Shown here one piece after another: positions 1 to 11,178 of a DNA stretch of 64,000 bases. This DNA comes from Coleophoma eucalyptorum (taxonomy: Eukaryota; Ascomycota; Leotiomycetes; Helotiales; Dermateaceae). Positions within the stretch are counted from its first letter, which is position 1, and each line of letters begins with the position of its first letter. The stretch covers positions 682,001-746,000 of the forward strand of contig JALRME010000004.1 of the NCBI GenBank assembly GCA_026120035.1, in the 5' to 3' direction. A program made the position numbers and the translations under genes. The notes beneath the pieces were generated by a model. That model worked only from the letters and a program-made list of their open reading frames with translations. It was not told where the DNA came from and made no database searches.

Positions 1-267
1 CAAGAATATTGAGGGCGGGAACATACCAGAACATCCGGCTTCTCTTTCTCACAGATACCTTTCACTTCCTCTATTCCTGTTTCCATGGTTAGCGTTGCAC
101 TCTGCTGGCAACCCCACGCGGGGAAATAAACACATACTCTCGGCATTTGCAACATAGTCGATGGTATATTCTTCTTTCACGTCGTTGACCACGCGTCCGA
201 TCAGAATTTTTGCACGTGCTGGAACTTTGTTGACGGTTACCAACTTGTAGGGTCCTTTAGGTGCCAT
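1..267 (-). CDS. Conserved fungal protein of unknown function, 5' part
   Basis: Starts at the ATG at 267 (MAPKGPYKLVTVNKVPARA...). Exon 1 is 267–138 and ends in a GTATGT donor. Exon 2 is 76–27 and is followed by another GTATGT donor, so the gene continues past the left edge. The join restores an open frame (…NAE-RIEEV…KPDVL) where the unspliced frame hits stops. The 60 residues read from the two exons look like the N-terminus of a small soluble protein that I recall as widespread but unnamed in filamentous ascomycetes; this recollection is weak evidence. No signal peptide or membrane segment is visible. Function is not assignable. The start and both splice sites are well supported by frame continuity. 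Confidence 0.6.
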
Positions 268-2053
268 GGCTGCTTAGGAGGATTGAATGGTTGAGATAGA
301 GAAGGAGATTGAAGACGTAGGATGCCAGATATTTATCTTTTCGAATTTGTGACGGGGTCGAATGCTCAAAACTTCACAGTAATAGAAAGCAGTGGGAATT
401 GCGGATTAATACATACCGACGAACGTGGGGAAGTTGATGGACTCTGCCCACGTCCACCTCCTTTGTGGGGCAGAATTGAGTCCGAAGCTCGGGACGGGAT
501 GTGTCTTCGGCAATCACGTGGAGCGGACACCACTCCGCCCTCCATGTTTACATTTTGCCGATGCTGTCCCCTTCTGTTTATGCCGAAGTACCGACTTGGC
601 CCCACGGTGCTGGATCTTGGACCGGCCAGCCTTCTTTTGACACCCGACTCAAGAACACCCCTCCAAAAACTCAACTCTCTTTGATGACTGATGATGCGGA
701 ATTTAGACGAAGAGACCGGGTCTACTACTCACAACCCAAATGTCAAGCAGGCTCGTCGACTGACAGTAATACTTGCGCAGGGGTTAAGCGACGACGCTCT
801 GAAGTGAGTGTCCGACAGCGCCTTCAAAAGCAGCAAACTAGTATATGCATCGTGGTCAAGCAAAGAGGCCTTGAGGCTTTTCTTGTTGCCAGACCAGCTA
901 TTCTCTGGAGTAGATGGATCCTTACCCTCGACAGAATTGCTACTGCTAAGACTCGTCGGTTTAAAAAGTGTGCTTCCCTGGTCTAGCCTTTTAAAGAGCG
1001 TGGAACACTATATCAAGAATAATAATGCCATTCTCTCGACGGATTCCCGTGAGGACATAAATAGAGTATGCTATTTGGCCGAATTCATGGCGCAGTCTTA
1101 GCTCTATCAGCATTCAGTCGCTGTATGGTTCTAGAAAAGAGGGGTTTCAGCTGCTTAAGCAATCGTACTGCACAATTTTGACATCAATTTTCAATACAGT
1201 TATAAACCCCACTACGAACGAACCTGTTTATCCTTGCCCATAGAATCTTGCACGGGGTCTCAAACCCACGGGACCTTCATACGGATTGTAAGCACCTTCT
1301 AGGCTGGGGGATCACTGCAAGTAACTTCCATGCATTGCATGGGTTATTTCTCGAGAAGTGCATTGATGAAGTCCCTAGATTATGTCAAATACTGTAGAGA
1401 GCCTCTTTCGCCTCACTCCCACTCTCCAGCAAGGTGCAAATAACCCCTGCGCCGCAGAGAGGCTAAGCTCAGACCCTTGAACGGTCCTGTTCCGGATATC
1501 GGTATCAACCCCGAAGCGGAGCTGATGCGAGCCCTGGGATGTATACGGAATATATTGAAACAGCGGAGATGAGTCTTGGCTATTCTTTCTCGAACCTATA
1601 CCCAAGCCATCTATTACGAGGCGGCACATACTGTATTCTGATCTGTAAGGAGAAAGTATACTGTAAGCCGGCACATTAACGATCGGTATACGGCGCAAGA
1701 GATGCCCGCTGCGGCATTAAGCGAGCAGAACAAGCAACGGCGCCGATGTCTTATTTCGCTCTAACGTGCATCTGCAGGTCAACCCAGTCAGTAAGTAGTG
1801 CCTGGCAGACCAGCGTGGATTAACAGCTTTTGCCTATTATCAACGGTATCATTGACTGTGGGATTATTGATTCCTAAAAAAGATCAGGGGTGAGGTTTGA
1901 TCTGGCGATCCCCGCGCGGATCTAGGCAATTAGCATATAATACTCCAGAAGAGTACTTGCTTGCTTTGTACCTCTTCCTTTCGACACATTCCTCAATCCT
2001 CTTTGCTTTTTCATCTTTGGTCTTGGTTGTTGCATATCATAAAAGAAGTCAGG
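268..2053. other. Intergenic, no convincing gene
   Basis: This 1.8-kb stretch lies between two divergent genes. It contains overlapping ORFs on both strands (for example 501–986 and 808–1101 on +, 1375–1698 on -), but none shows a recognisable domain or a credible splice pattern. The last 150 bases before 2054 look like a fungal promoter and leader: a TATAAT-like box near 1936 and a pyrimidine-rich stretch at about 1973–2035 just before the next start codon. Confidence 0.5.
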
Positions 2054-3156
2054 ATGTATGCCGCATTTCTTACAACGGGCCTTGCGCTCCTCTCCACCAT
2101 CTCCCCAGCCGTCTCAAGTCCCACCGTTCGACCCCGAACACCCTCTCTCCCACTGGACGTAACAATCCTCCAGAGTTTTGGGCAATACACCTGGTGCGAG
2201 AACCTTGCCATCCGCTCCAACGGACAAATCCTCACCACCCGTCTCGACACACCCGAGGTCCTCCAAGTCGACCCATTGAACGAGACATCTCCCATCACCA
2301 TCTACTCCTGGAACGCAACTGAGTACAAGGGCATCCTCGGCATCACCGAGACAGTTGACGATGTCTTCTACGTTGCCGCATCAGCCATGGTCGACGACTA
2401 CTTCGTGAAGACCAGCGGCACCCCCGCCATCTACGAGGTAGACATGAATACCTTCGCCGTCGAGGATGGCGTGGTCACCTCCGCAGCCACGGTCACCAAG
2501 CTGACCGACATCCCCGAAGCGGATTTCCTCAACGGCATGACCACGCTGGACGACTCCACCGTGCTCGTCGCCGATGTGTACAACGGCTGGGTGTACGGCG
2601 TCAACACCGGCAGCGGTGCCTACTCCATCTACTACCAAGACGAGAAGATGCAGCTGCCCGCCAACCCAAGCACGAACCTCAGCGTCAACGGGCTCAAGAT
2701 CAGCGACTCCTACCTGTACTGGACCAACACCGCCGCCGGATCCCTGAACCGTATTGAGATCGACAGCACGGGCGCCACGGTGGGGACCTCCGAGGTTGTG
2801 ACGGCCAACGTGCCCAAGGCCGATGACTTCGTGATCAAGAGCGACGGCACCATCTTTGTCGCCCAGAACCAGATGGATGAGTTGAGCTACTTGGCTGTGG
2901 GCTCGAGCACCGCTGTTGTTGCTGCCGGCTCAAACATCTCCACCACTCTCGCTGGTGTGACGGCTGGCCATTTCGGAAGATCGGGCTGGGATGCCAACCG
3001 CTTGTATTTGAGCACCAGTGGAGGTAAGTCTCCCATGCAGTGCATCTTGTTGAGGTTTATTTTTTACTAATGAGCATTATAGGTCTTGCGCTTGCCATTA
3101 ACGGCTCTATCACCGTACCGGGTACTATCTCATATGTTGATACCACGGGTTTCTAG
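2054..3156 (+). CDS. Secreted SMP-30/gluconolactonase-like beta-propeller protein
   Basis: Two exons, 2054–3023 and 3083–3156, joined across a 59-nt intron (GTAAGT … TTACTAAT branch … TATAG). Protein about 347 aa. The ATG at 2054 is chosen over the upstream in-frame ATG at 1961 because it begins a clean signal peptide (MYAAFLTTGLALLSTISPAVSS) after a pyrimidine-rich leader. The mature part shows repeated blade-like segments (AIRSNGQILTTRLDTPEVLQ, NGMTTLDDSTVLVADVYNGW, NGLKISDSYLYWTNTAAG, DDFVIKSDGTIFVAQN) typical of six-bladed SMP-30/TolB-like propellers. Several N-x-S/T sites fit secretion. Third codon positions are strongly C-rich, unlike neighbouring genes, which suggests high expression. 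The family includes lactonases and cluster-associated proteins of unknown substrate; no partner gene here indicates a pathway. Confidence 0.85.
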
Positions 3157-3578
3157 ATAATGCAAGCAGGATTAAGGTAGCACCGGAAGGCGACGAGCTT
3201 AAAGAAACCAGATTACTTTATTTAATATGTATATAGCTACTACTTCGCAATATGATCCTAACCCATATTTACATTACGCAAAAGCTTACATGTGCTGCGA
3301 AAGAGACACTGAATGAATCCAGCCATGACTCGCTTCCAGTATGTTGCTTAGTTTGAGGGACGAAACGAAGGGACTGTTCATTAAGAACTTATGTAGTCGA
3401 TAACCCCCCCCCTAACCATTTGAGATCCAAAGACCGTTTCAACCTCCCATCGTATATCTCTTCCCAATCATAGGTGTAGTACATTAAAATCATAACAGAG
3501 GTATCTCGAAGCCGCAACAAACAACTAGACAAATGGAACTAAATCCCCAAACCTAAAAAGGCATACGTGTGTAACCCC
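3157..3578. other. Convergent 3' intergenic region
   Basis: Holds the 3' untranslated regions of the propeller gene (+) and the rhodopsin-domain gene (-), whose stop codons face each other across about 420 bases. It is AT-rich with a run of nine C near 3405. No ORF or RNA gene is supported. Confidence 0.5.
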
Positions 3579-5103
3579 TCATCTATTCCATACATCCCGC
3601 TCCGCACCATGCGTGCTGCGTCCAATGCTCCTCCTCCGCTTCTCCTCCAACTCATCCTCAGCCTCTGTGACCATAACTGTGTAACTCGTATGCTTCAAGA
3701 TTCGATCCCCAACAAGGACGCCTTGCATGGGTAAGATACCCTCCGCACTGCTCGAATCGGCTTGTCGCCCGGCGTCGCTGGTGCTGCCGAGTTTACTGAA
3801 GACGCGGTTGCTCACGAGGGAGTTTGGCTGCCCGTATTTACCGTACTTCTCGAGTTCGTAGGTATTGCTCGATTGGTTACCAGGGTGGACTTTCTTGACG
3901 AGGGGGCGCAGAAGGGGTACTGAGGCGGCGATGGCGACGAGGGTGCCTTCGACTCTGGAAGTGATTGTCAGCTTGAGTTTCTTTTGGGTAATGGTTGTAG
4001 GAAGTGGCAAGGAAGGACTTACATGATCCAGGTAAACATAGGGACTGTGTTGTCTTGGAGTTGTTAGTATACTAGTGATTTATGACCTTGTTCCAAGACT
4101 CACAAGTATAATCATCCTTCTTAGAAAGAGCATGCAAGTAGACGATCTTCATAATCACACCCACGAAAGCGCTGTGGTTTTATTAGTGCCATCGAGGCAA
4201 ACCACAGGGATTGTAGACTTACAACAGACTCAAGCTCAACAAGCACGCCACGCCCATTTTCAGGCGAGTGTTCATCTGAAGATTCCAGACAACCATTCCT
4301 GGAAGAACGGTCAAAACAAGATCAGTGAGTCCATTCCAAGTCGAGTGCGCATAACCGATTTTCTGTCATCATCGTGATTAGTACTACACTTCCACCGGGA
4401 AGATTTACTAAGACGTATACTTACGGTTTGCACATTACTAGCCCAGCAATAAGACTTGATCGAGAAGTCCCAAAGTGCTTTTACATTGTCGCACTGCACA
4501 TAGAGCGTGATAACGACAATGCCGTTGGTGAGCAACTGAGCCCAAAATAAGGTCCAGAGGAGCAGCCTTTTTGGTTTTGTCGTGCCGAAGATTTGGACCA
4601 TGAAGACGATGAAGGAGAGTCGACCCCATGTTGAGCCCATCACACCTGCATCGATCAGCCTACTCTTTGCCTGGAAAGTTTTGATTGACCACTTACCGAA
4701 GGATTGACAGATAACATTGTACTTGATAGCATAGAACTGTTGCCCCGAAGTGAGATATGCAAAGTGGCGTCCCCATCCATAGTGATACTGGACAGTAATG
4801 AGAGATGCCATTCCCGCGATGGTGCACTTATTAAAAGTTAATGATAGTTCTCCGGTCATTGGAAAAAAGTCCATACAATTGACAGAATGATGAGGATATC
4901 ACTCAGTCCGAATTTCCGAGTCACGAAAGCCTGCGTTGCAATTCTCAGACCAACAATGGCAGTCGCAATACCGACCATCATCCATATAACTCCGAGGGCC
5001 GGCCCACCTAGAGATCACTGCCATTAGTTGCATGGCACGAAGAGAGCAAACGTCGTCGTTCACACTTACCAATGTTGTGATCAGGTCCGATTTCTGAAGC
5101 CAT
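3579..5103 (-). CDS. Fungal rhodopsin-domain integral membrane protein (seven-helix, PTH11-like class)
   Basis: Eight exons on the minus strand: 5103–5070, 5007–4877, 4826–4697, 4645–4425, 4362–4223, 4171–4104, 4044–4023 and 3954–3579; all have GT donors, AG acceptors and keep frame, giving about 373 aa. The N-terminus MASEIGPDHNIGGPALGV leads into the first helix. The marker motifs of the fungal rhodopsin domain family follow: FGLSDILIILSI, the cytoplasmic YAIKYNVICQSFG region, FFGTTKPKR-like loop (here IFGTTKPKRLLLWTLF), and NGLTDLVLTVLPGMVVWNLQM before the last helices. The ~120-residue C-tail is hydrophilic. These proteins sit in the plasma membrane and are related to the Pth11 receptor group; the ligand is unknown. 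It converges with the propeller gene. Confidence 0.88.
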
Positions 5104-8100
5104 GATTAAAAGTATAGACCTTAAAGCTGATAGACAACAGAACCCGCAAAGAGCCCGAAGACTGGAATAGAAGAGGATGTTTTAAGTTTGACCTGCATAG
5201 TCCAGTGCGACAAGCTGCTGAACTATATCCCTTGAGATCCTATATGTTATGCCGGGACTTACACTCCTTTCCGCCACCAGTGTGCTCCGCTGCAATAGAA
5301 AAGACCGTATTGTACTAGTCCATATTACTCCAAGTGAGAGAGGCACGAGAAGCCTGGCAATCTCATAAAACCCCTACCACATCTCTTAAGTGGCGCCGGC
5401 TATATGCAGGAGCAAGTGCTTGTAGCACGTTTTTAGGGATGCATGGTCGTTGAATAAGGAGGTATGCTGCAGGAGGTATGCTGCAAACCCGAAACTTGGC
5501 GCACATTGGTTCCAGCTTCCAAAACCAATGATCGAAAATGGCCTGTTCTTACTCTGCTCTTCTGATATGTTTACTTGGGTTACATGTTTGCTTGAAGTTG
5601 CAGGGACTTGTAAACCCATCTTGCTCAGTAACAGGCCACGACGAAACGGTTTGATTGCATACTATGGACGAATACGTGGACTGATTTCCGGACAGTCAGA
5701 ACATTATGCTGCAATATAAATATCCGAGATCTGTGCTCTATCCAAGTCAAGATCGATCACCGATTTATGAGTAAAAGTTCAAGAAGCTCATCCCAGCACC
5801 CGCGTGATAGACTGATTCCATTTCCAAGACTAAACACAAAGTAGAAGGAGTGTATCTTATTTCCCCAAAAGATAAGATCCTGCGATCGGAAGAAACTCCC
5901 CAAGAAGACAAGACTCCAATAATGCCGGTCTCGGCAAAATCAATTGTTCGAGGTCAAACTCTGCAGGTCCCCCAGTTCAGATGTGGTAGCCCAGTCACAA
6001 AGTTTCCGTTCGGAATCTCTGCCGGTGGCGCAGAAGCTACTGCGCACAAGGAGCTGACAGCCACAAACTGCAGCACGAGAGGAACGTGTAATAATGAATC
6101 CCAAACGATGTTCAATTGCGGTATAGTATTTTTGATATCCTTGCCAAGCTATTATATAACCACCGACCAGGACCAACATGGGATACGAAGCTCGCCAAAT
6201 CCATGCGGCTCACCCAGCCGCTGGACTCGGGACGCTCGCCGCTCGTACTTTGTCGCTGCAACCCAAATTCAAGGTACTCGACTTTAAATCCTGTTCTTGG
6301 GTTGCTGGCATTGAACAGTTCCTGCATATACAGGGTTTTGTACTCTGTGATACGGTCCTGAAGAAGAAGGCGGTGCTGTCAAGACGTCGGGGGTGGAGAT
6401 ACCTCTAAACATTGTTTGCTGGTTTTCTGCTGGTTTTGCTCGGACCTCCTCGGTTACAGCTGTTCATCCTGTCCAGTTTCTGCCAGCGAGAAGGGAGCTG
6501 GATATCGCCTCCCATGTTGCCATACCTACTGCACTGACTGTACTAGACCAAACAGTTCTGTACATACTATCCGGCTATCCGGTATCGCCAGGCGTACTTT
6601 CCATGCTGACCGGTCTCTTACACCACGAAGTATCAGAGTTAGGAACATGGATAGCCCCACATACTACTCTGCGGATCAGATAAGGCTATATCCCCGACCA
6701 AGGCCCGGTTGGAAGCGGAGGTCTATTTACTGTAATTACTTGAGACGCGTATGATTAGAGATATCGTAGCTTGCTATTATACTGTATACTACGGCACAGT
6801 ATAATACCAGCCCGGAGAATAAGACCTAGGCGCTAGCCAGACGTGTGCTCTCGGAGCAAAATGACTTTCGAAAATGATGCTGGAGTTCTGGTATTATCCG
6901 CAAAATACAGTTTGGCCGGCTGCCTAGACAAAGATGGCCCACGACTTTCGACAAGCTCTCGAGGGGGCGTTCTTTGGAGGGCTAGATCCTTGAGGCACAT
7001 CAACCCCGGAGAACTTCTTGGCTGGCGTGCATTATCCGCACAACTAGGAGTGCACAATGCCATCTACGCTGAAGGAAATCTTTGTGGAGGAAGCACTGAA
7101 GGATCAAGAGCTCCACTGATGTGAGGCATCCACGTGGACGACCTGTAACATCTTGTACGTACGAGCATGGATTCGGTTTGCTTCCTAATACTACGTGAGG
7201 CCCGCAGTCGATTTTCAGCTGTGAAGCTCCTGGTTCCTAACACGGAGGTCAAAGTCTTCTCCTAGAGTTCGATTTGGGAAGTAAAGGGTGCAGATCTTTG
7301 GCATTCAGCCTGCGCCGGAGAAATACATCGGGAGTAGAAGAAGAAAGCTTAGATGGTCGCTTGTCGGGGAAAGGTGGGCGATAACGTCTCCGTGGCCGTG
7401 ACCATCCTTCGAACTTAACAATCCCTTATATAGATGGCCCTTGAGATGCTGTCTACGGATACAGCACAATAGCACCGCTTAGATATATGTTGAAAATGAT
7501 TGGCATAACTTCCCCGTCCAAACGGCAGTTAAACCCATTGTTTTGTTTAATTGAACCGGAAACCAATTCCCCCCCTTGCTCATGCAGATAGTCTGATAGG
7601 AGTGAAAGCAGGCAGCGCCTCGACCGCCAGGAGAATTTCGTCGTGCGTCAATTGTTATCTGCCGGTACTAGCAACTCTACGTCGACCTTCTCTAAAAGCA
7701 ACGAAGTCCGACGCAAGGGACGTGCATACCAAGGCGGAAGTAGCATATACGGAATTCTCAATGGGAGCTGAGGAGGTCGTAGTCCATCATGGTTGACCAA
7801 AAGAAGGTGGTTGAGTCCGCCACCCGTCCGCTTTGGAAGACCCCTCTCAACCATATTTCCCACGTTTGGGTAAGTGGAGGATAGCTAGGGTCTCACCTCG
7901 GTTTATCGAAATCGAGTCCTGGGCCTAGATGAGGCCCAATTCGATTTTATACGAAATCCGCCTTTGAACTTTTAAAGTGAGCATGCATAGGAGATACAAT
8001 TTTACTAGCTCGTCGAACATGGAAAGTATCGAGACTCTGTGCGAACCATATCGAAAATAAGATAAACTAAGTCAAAACACAACGAATAATTCCTGCAGTG

Positions 8101-8390
8101 ATCCAAGTTGTATTATTGACTACAAACGCACACACCCCATTCCCTGATTCTGAGCAGATAGAACTCTACCCCGTAGATGGAACTTCGACTATCTTAGAAC
8201 CCAATGTCCGAAACTATCGGATAAACGTTTTGTAGGCAACAATGCAATTGTTTAAGTTAATTCGAAGTCTAGGAGGAAAAGGTTAACTGCCGAAAGTCAG
8301 CAGACCATGACAACATAAATCTAAATAAGCATTTTCTTCTCAATAAATCAAGCAACCAATCACCATTGGTTCTTGAGATCCCATTCAATG
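5104..8390. other. Gene-poor interval
   Basis: A 3.3-kb stretch with only short overlapping ORFs on both strands. A 14-bp tandem duplication (AGGAGGTATGCTGC twice) lies at 5457–5484. The open stretch beginning with the ATG at 6178 (MGYEARQIHAAHPAAGLGTL) has coding-like composition for about 30 codons and could be a gene remnant, but I recognise no family and see no convincing continuation. Nothing else is supported. Confidence 0.45.
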
Positions 8391-8510
8391 GGTGGTGTGG
8401 TGTAATGGTAGCACGTGACGTTGTGGTTATCTCCTCATACGAGATCTCTTACATTTCCAAGGAAATTCAAAAATTCCGTTTCAATCTGGGTTCGATTCCC
8501 AGCACCGCCA
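8391..8510 (+). tRNA. tRNA-His (GTG) with a 49-nt intron
   Basis: Acceptor stem GGTGGTG (8391–8397) pairs with CACCGCC (8503–8509), discriminator A at 8510. D arm: 8400–8403 with 8411–8414 around AATGGTA. Anticodon stem 5' strand 8416–8420 and loop TTGTGG (8421–8426) carry anticodon GTG at 8423–8425. The loop resumes at C8476 after an intron at 8427–8475, placed at the canonical position after base 37, restoring the TTGTGGC loop normal for tRNA-His. T arm: CTGGG (8486–8490), TTCGATT, CCCAG (8498–8502). The anticodon stem holds G-C, C-G, A-U, a G-U wobble and a U•U mismatch at 27•43. The base at -1 is G in the genome. Isotype rests on the anticodon; the weak stem leaves some doubt about function. 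Confidence 0.7.
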
Positions 8511-8995
8511 GTCTTAACAACACTGGGTGATTGAAGATTATGGTGGTTTAATTCCACTGGTTCCGTCCAACTCTCAATTTTTGCATGTTTTTTGCTGGAT
8601 GGGTCGGTGATGGCAAAGGATGATTGACGACTGGACGAGATGATTCGAGGTGGGCTCCAAGCGAGCTAATTGATTTTTTTCTTTTTTTGGGTTTGCCGTG
8701 GAAACTCATGTACCGAGGGTCTTAGTAAGTCTTGTACCTAGACCGGATGTGTCATGTATGCAACTACTGTAGAGGATGAAGAAGAATTCATCTATTCCAA
8801 TTCTAAATATTGAAAACTGAATTTCTGTCTGGTAAAGTAATGTGTCTCTCAGTTCTCGTCTTTTATGTCTATGCTTGCTTGCTTTCTACTTTACGCTACT
8901 CTAGCTTCTTATGCTTTACTTTCTATCTATGCTTTAAGCATGCTCTGTATAACTCTATAAACATTTAATCCAGCCCAACCCAACTCGGCCCTCGA
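8511..8995. other. Intergenic, tRNA 3' flank and histidine phosphatase 3' region
   Basis: AT-rich, with a T-rich tract at about 8674–8687 and a CTTGCTT/CTTTACTTT-like pyrimidine stretch near 8871–8930. No ORF of note. It contains the 3' untranslated region of the minus-strand phosphatase gene. Confidence 0.4.
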
Positions 8996-9778
8996 TCATA
9001 ACTTCGCCCCCTCAGTCTCTGCATCAGCCGGTTTCTCAAATCCACTCTCCTTCCATCTCTGCTCAGCAGCACTCCTCAAATTCCTCTGTTCCGCCTCGCT
9101 TAGAGGATTCTCATCACCAACTCTTCTAATCCGACTCTCCGGCGTCTCCTTCAAACTGGCATTCGCATCCTTGCCCTCTGGATCCACGAATTGATAACTC
9201 CTCCACTCGGTATTAGCCCAGCCAGTTCCGGAAAACCTGTCATTTCCCTCCCAATCCTCTGTGAAGTGATGCAGGTAACTACCGTGCGTCACCACAACGA
9301 TCTCACGATCGCGGTCCTCTGGCCCAGACGAGCCCAACTCTCGGAGAAAGAGTCGGGCGTCGCGCGCGCGCGCCTCAATCGCCGCGACGGCGGGTGACCA
9401 TCTGCCTTGCTTATTGTTCCAGCCGTCCTGTACGCGCTCCAAGTTCACCTTGGCGCCAAACTCCTTCTCGAGCACCTCCCGCGCGGAGCCCGTGTCGCAG
9501 GGCAGGTCACTCGTCTCTTGCAGCTCGGGCAGCGCCGTGACAACGAGACCACGGGCGACTTCGTCGGGGAAAGAGAGGATGCAAGTGTACAGGGTGCGGC
9601 GGAGCGGGGAGGCGACCAGATCGGTGATTTTGGAGTGGAAGGGAAACTGCTCAGAGAGGATGGTGCATTGTTGGACTCCGAGCTCGGTGAGATCGGGGTC
9701 GGGCAGGCGGTGGTTGGCCTCGCAGAGGTTGTGGTAGCCCTGTGCGTGGCGGACGCAGTGAATTGTGATCTTGCCCAT
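8996..9778 (-). CDS. Histidine phosphatase superfamily (phosphoglycerate mutase-like) protein
   Basis: Single exon of 260 codons. The start is taken at 9778 (MGKITIHCVRHAQGYHN) rather than the in-frame ATG at 9802, because family members begin just before the catalytic strand. The RHAQ motif puts the phosphorylated histidine at residue 11 with Arg10; LTELGVQQC follows, then the second arginine in ASPLRRT and the second catalytic histidine in VVVTHGSYLHHF. The fold and length match the small cytosolic branch-1 phosphatases common in ascomycetes, whose substrates are mostly unknown; it is not glycolytic phosphoglycerate mutase. The C-terminal ~50 residues are charged and probably disordered. 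Codon use is GC-rich. Confidence 0.9.
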   Translation of the reverse strand: MGKITIHCVRHAQGYHNLCEANHRLPDPDLTELGVQQCTILSEQFPFHSKITDLVASPLRRTLYTCILSFPDEVARGLVVTALPELQETSDLPCDTGSAREVLEKEFGAKVNLERVQDGWNNKQGRWSPAVAAIEARARDARLFLRELGSSGPEDRDREIVVVTHGSYLHHFTEDWEGNDRFSGTGWANTEWRSYQFVDPEGKDANASLKETPESRIRRVGDENPLSEAEQRNLRSAAEQRWKESGFEKPADAETEGAKL

Positions 9779-11178
9779 GATTTTTTGTAGCTGGGGAGTC
9801 AACGAGGGATTGTTGGTGTTTGAAGAAGGAGGAGGAGGCGAACGGCGAGGGGGACCAGATGTGGAGGATATAGGTATGATATGGGAAAAAGTTGGCGGGG
9901 TCGCGTAGTGGGGTTGGTCTCGTCACCTTTTTTTTCCTTCGAAACGTTTCGATAAGAGAGGGCCAAGACTTGGCTTGACTCGAAGGACAACAATGACTGA
10001 AGATCTGGGTAGACACGACTCGAGTTCCTCACTCCCTGAAAATATATAGAGGCTCAGTCCCCCAAGGTAGGATATGACTCTTCGATGCAATGCAATACTC
10101 AACCCATCACAAGATCAGTCGCGCCCAGCTGGAAGAAATGTACCCCGTAAGCGATCCTTATCAGCCAGACTCGACGAATTGCCCATCCAATAATGAGGTT
10201 GAATTCAAGTCCGTGCCTGAACCCGCCCGGAACACTGTCTTCCTACGGCTTTTCTATCTTGGGCTATGCCTTTTCACTTGTAACCAAACTTCCCCTCTCT
10301 GGCAGAATGCCATCTGGTCTTTTTCTCTCAATTGTGCTTGCTTAAGCATAGCCACGAGTGCAAAGATGGATCAATGCTTGCGGTGTCATATGACGAGTGA
10401 TTACCTGTGCTTCGAAATCGAGCAGAAGCCGGATATTTTTAGCTGCTCATACGAAGCTTGGTGAGATATTTGTCATTTAACTTTCGCAATGCACGGCTTT
10501 CCTGTCCGAATACTCGATTTGATTAATGTTGATATTTTTTGCCCCTTCCACTTAGGAGCAAGAGTCAGATGGCTTTTCCATGCGAACACTAATACTATTT
10601 AACATGGCGTGCTAATGGTCTTCTTGAACTTATTTGATCTGATTCTTTCATTCTATATGAAGCCTTCTATAGAGTCCCTTTATAATTTCATACAAATATT
10701 ATCATGCTAGACGCTACCCCGAGCACGCCTAACCATGAAAATGCATGCTACACTTGACGCCAATAAACCCCCGCCGAAAACTAGCCCAGCTTGCTTGTTT
10801 GATCGGACTGTTCTCGTAAGAATCCCTCATTATTCCTGCAGCTCCGGGTTTCTGCCGTCCGGGGTTCTAGTGCCCTGAAATCCTTTTGTACCACTCATGG
10901 TAGCTGCAGGAAAGGAAACAACAAAAAGAAATGACAAAAAACGCCGCCCAATGATTAGTGTTGCAATGTATTTTGCTGCTGCCAACCCGTACATCCGGTA
11001 TATTTGAACATGAATGCTGTAAGCAAAGGCCCACTCCAAGATATAACGCCAGCTACAAGGCCCGTCCAGGCCGAAGAATAAAATATGCAACACGAAGAAG
11101 AAGAATAATAAGTAGTAGGAGTAGTAGAAGAAAGATTGAACCGGACGGAAAAGTATATAAGCGATGCCGCTCGAGAAA
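9779..11178. other. Intergenic region between two minus-strand genes
   Basis: Contains the phosphatase promoter (upstream of 9778) and the 3' flank of the glycosyltransferase gene. The ORF at 10090–10464 (+) shows no recognised domain and is treated as chance. AT-rich sequence around 10500–10700. No RNA gene seen. Confidence 0.4.

Noticed and set aside
501..1101. Overlapping plus-strand ORFs of 161 and 97 codons
   Set aside because: No domain, no continuous splice model, composition not clearly coding; probably chance or decayed sequence.
6178..6408. ORF starting MGYEARQIHAAHPAAGLG
   Set aside because: First 30 codons look coding-like, but no family recognised and no credible downstream exon; may be a remnant.
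10090..10464. 124-codon plus-strand ORF
   Set aside because: No domain, no leader or splice support; lies in the flank of two minus-strand genes.
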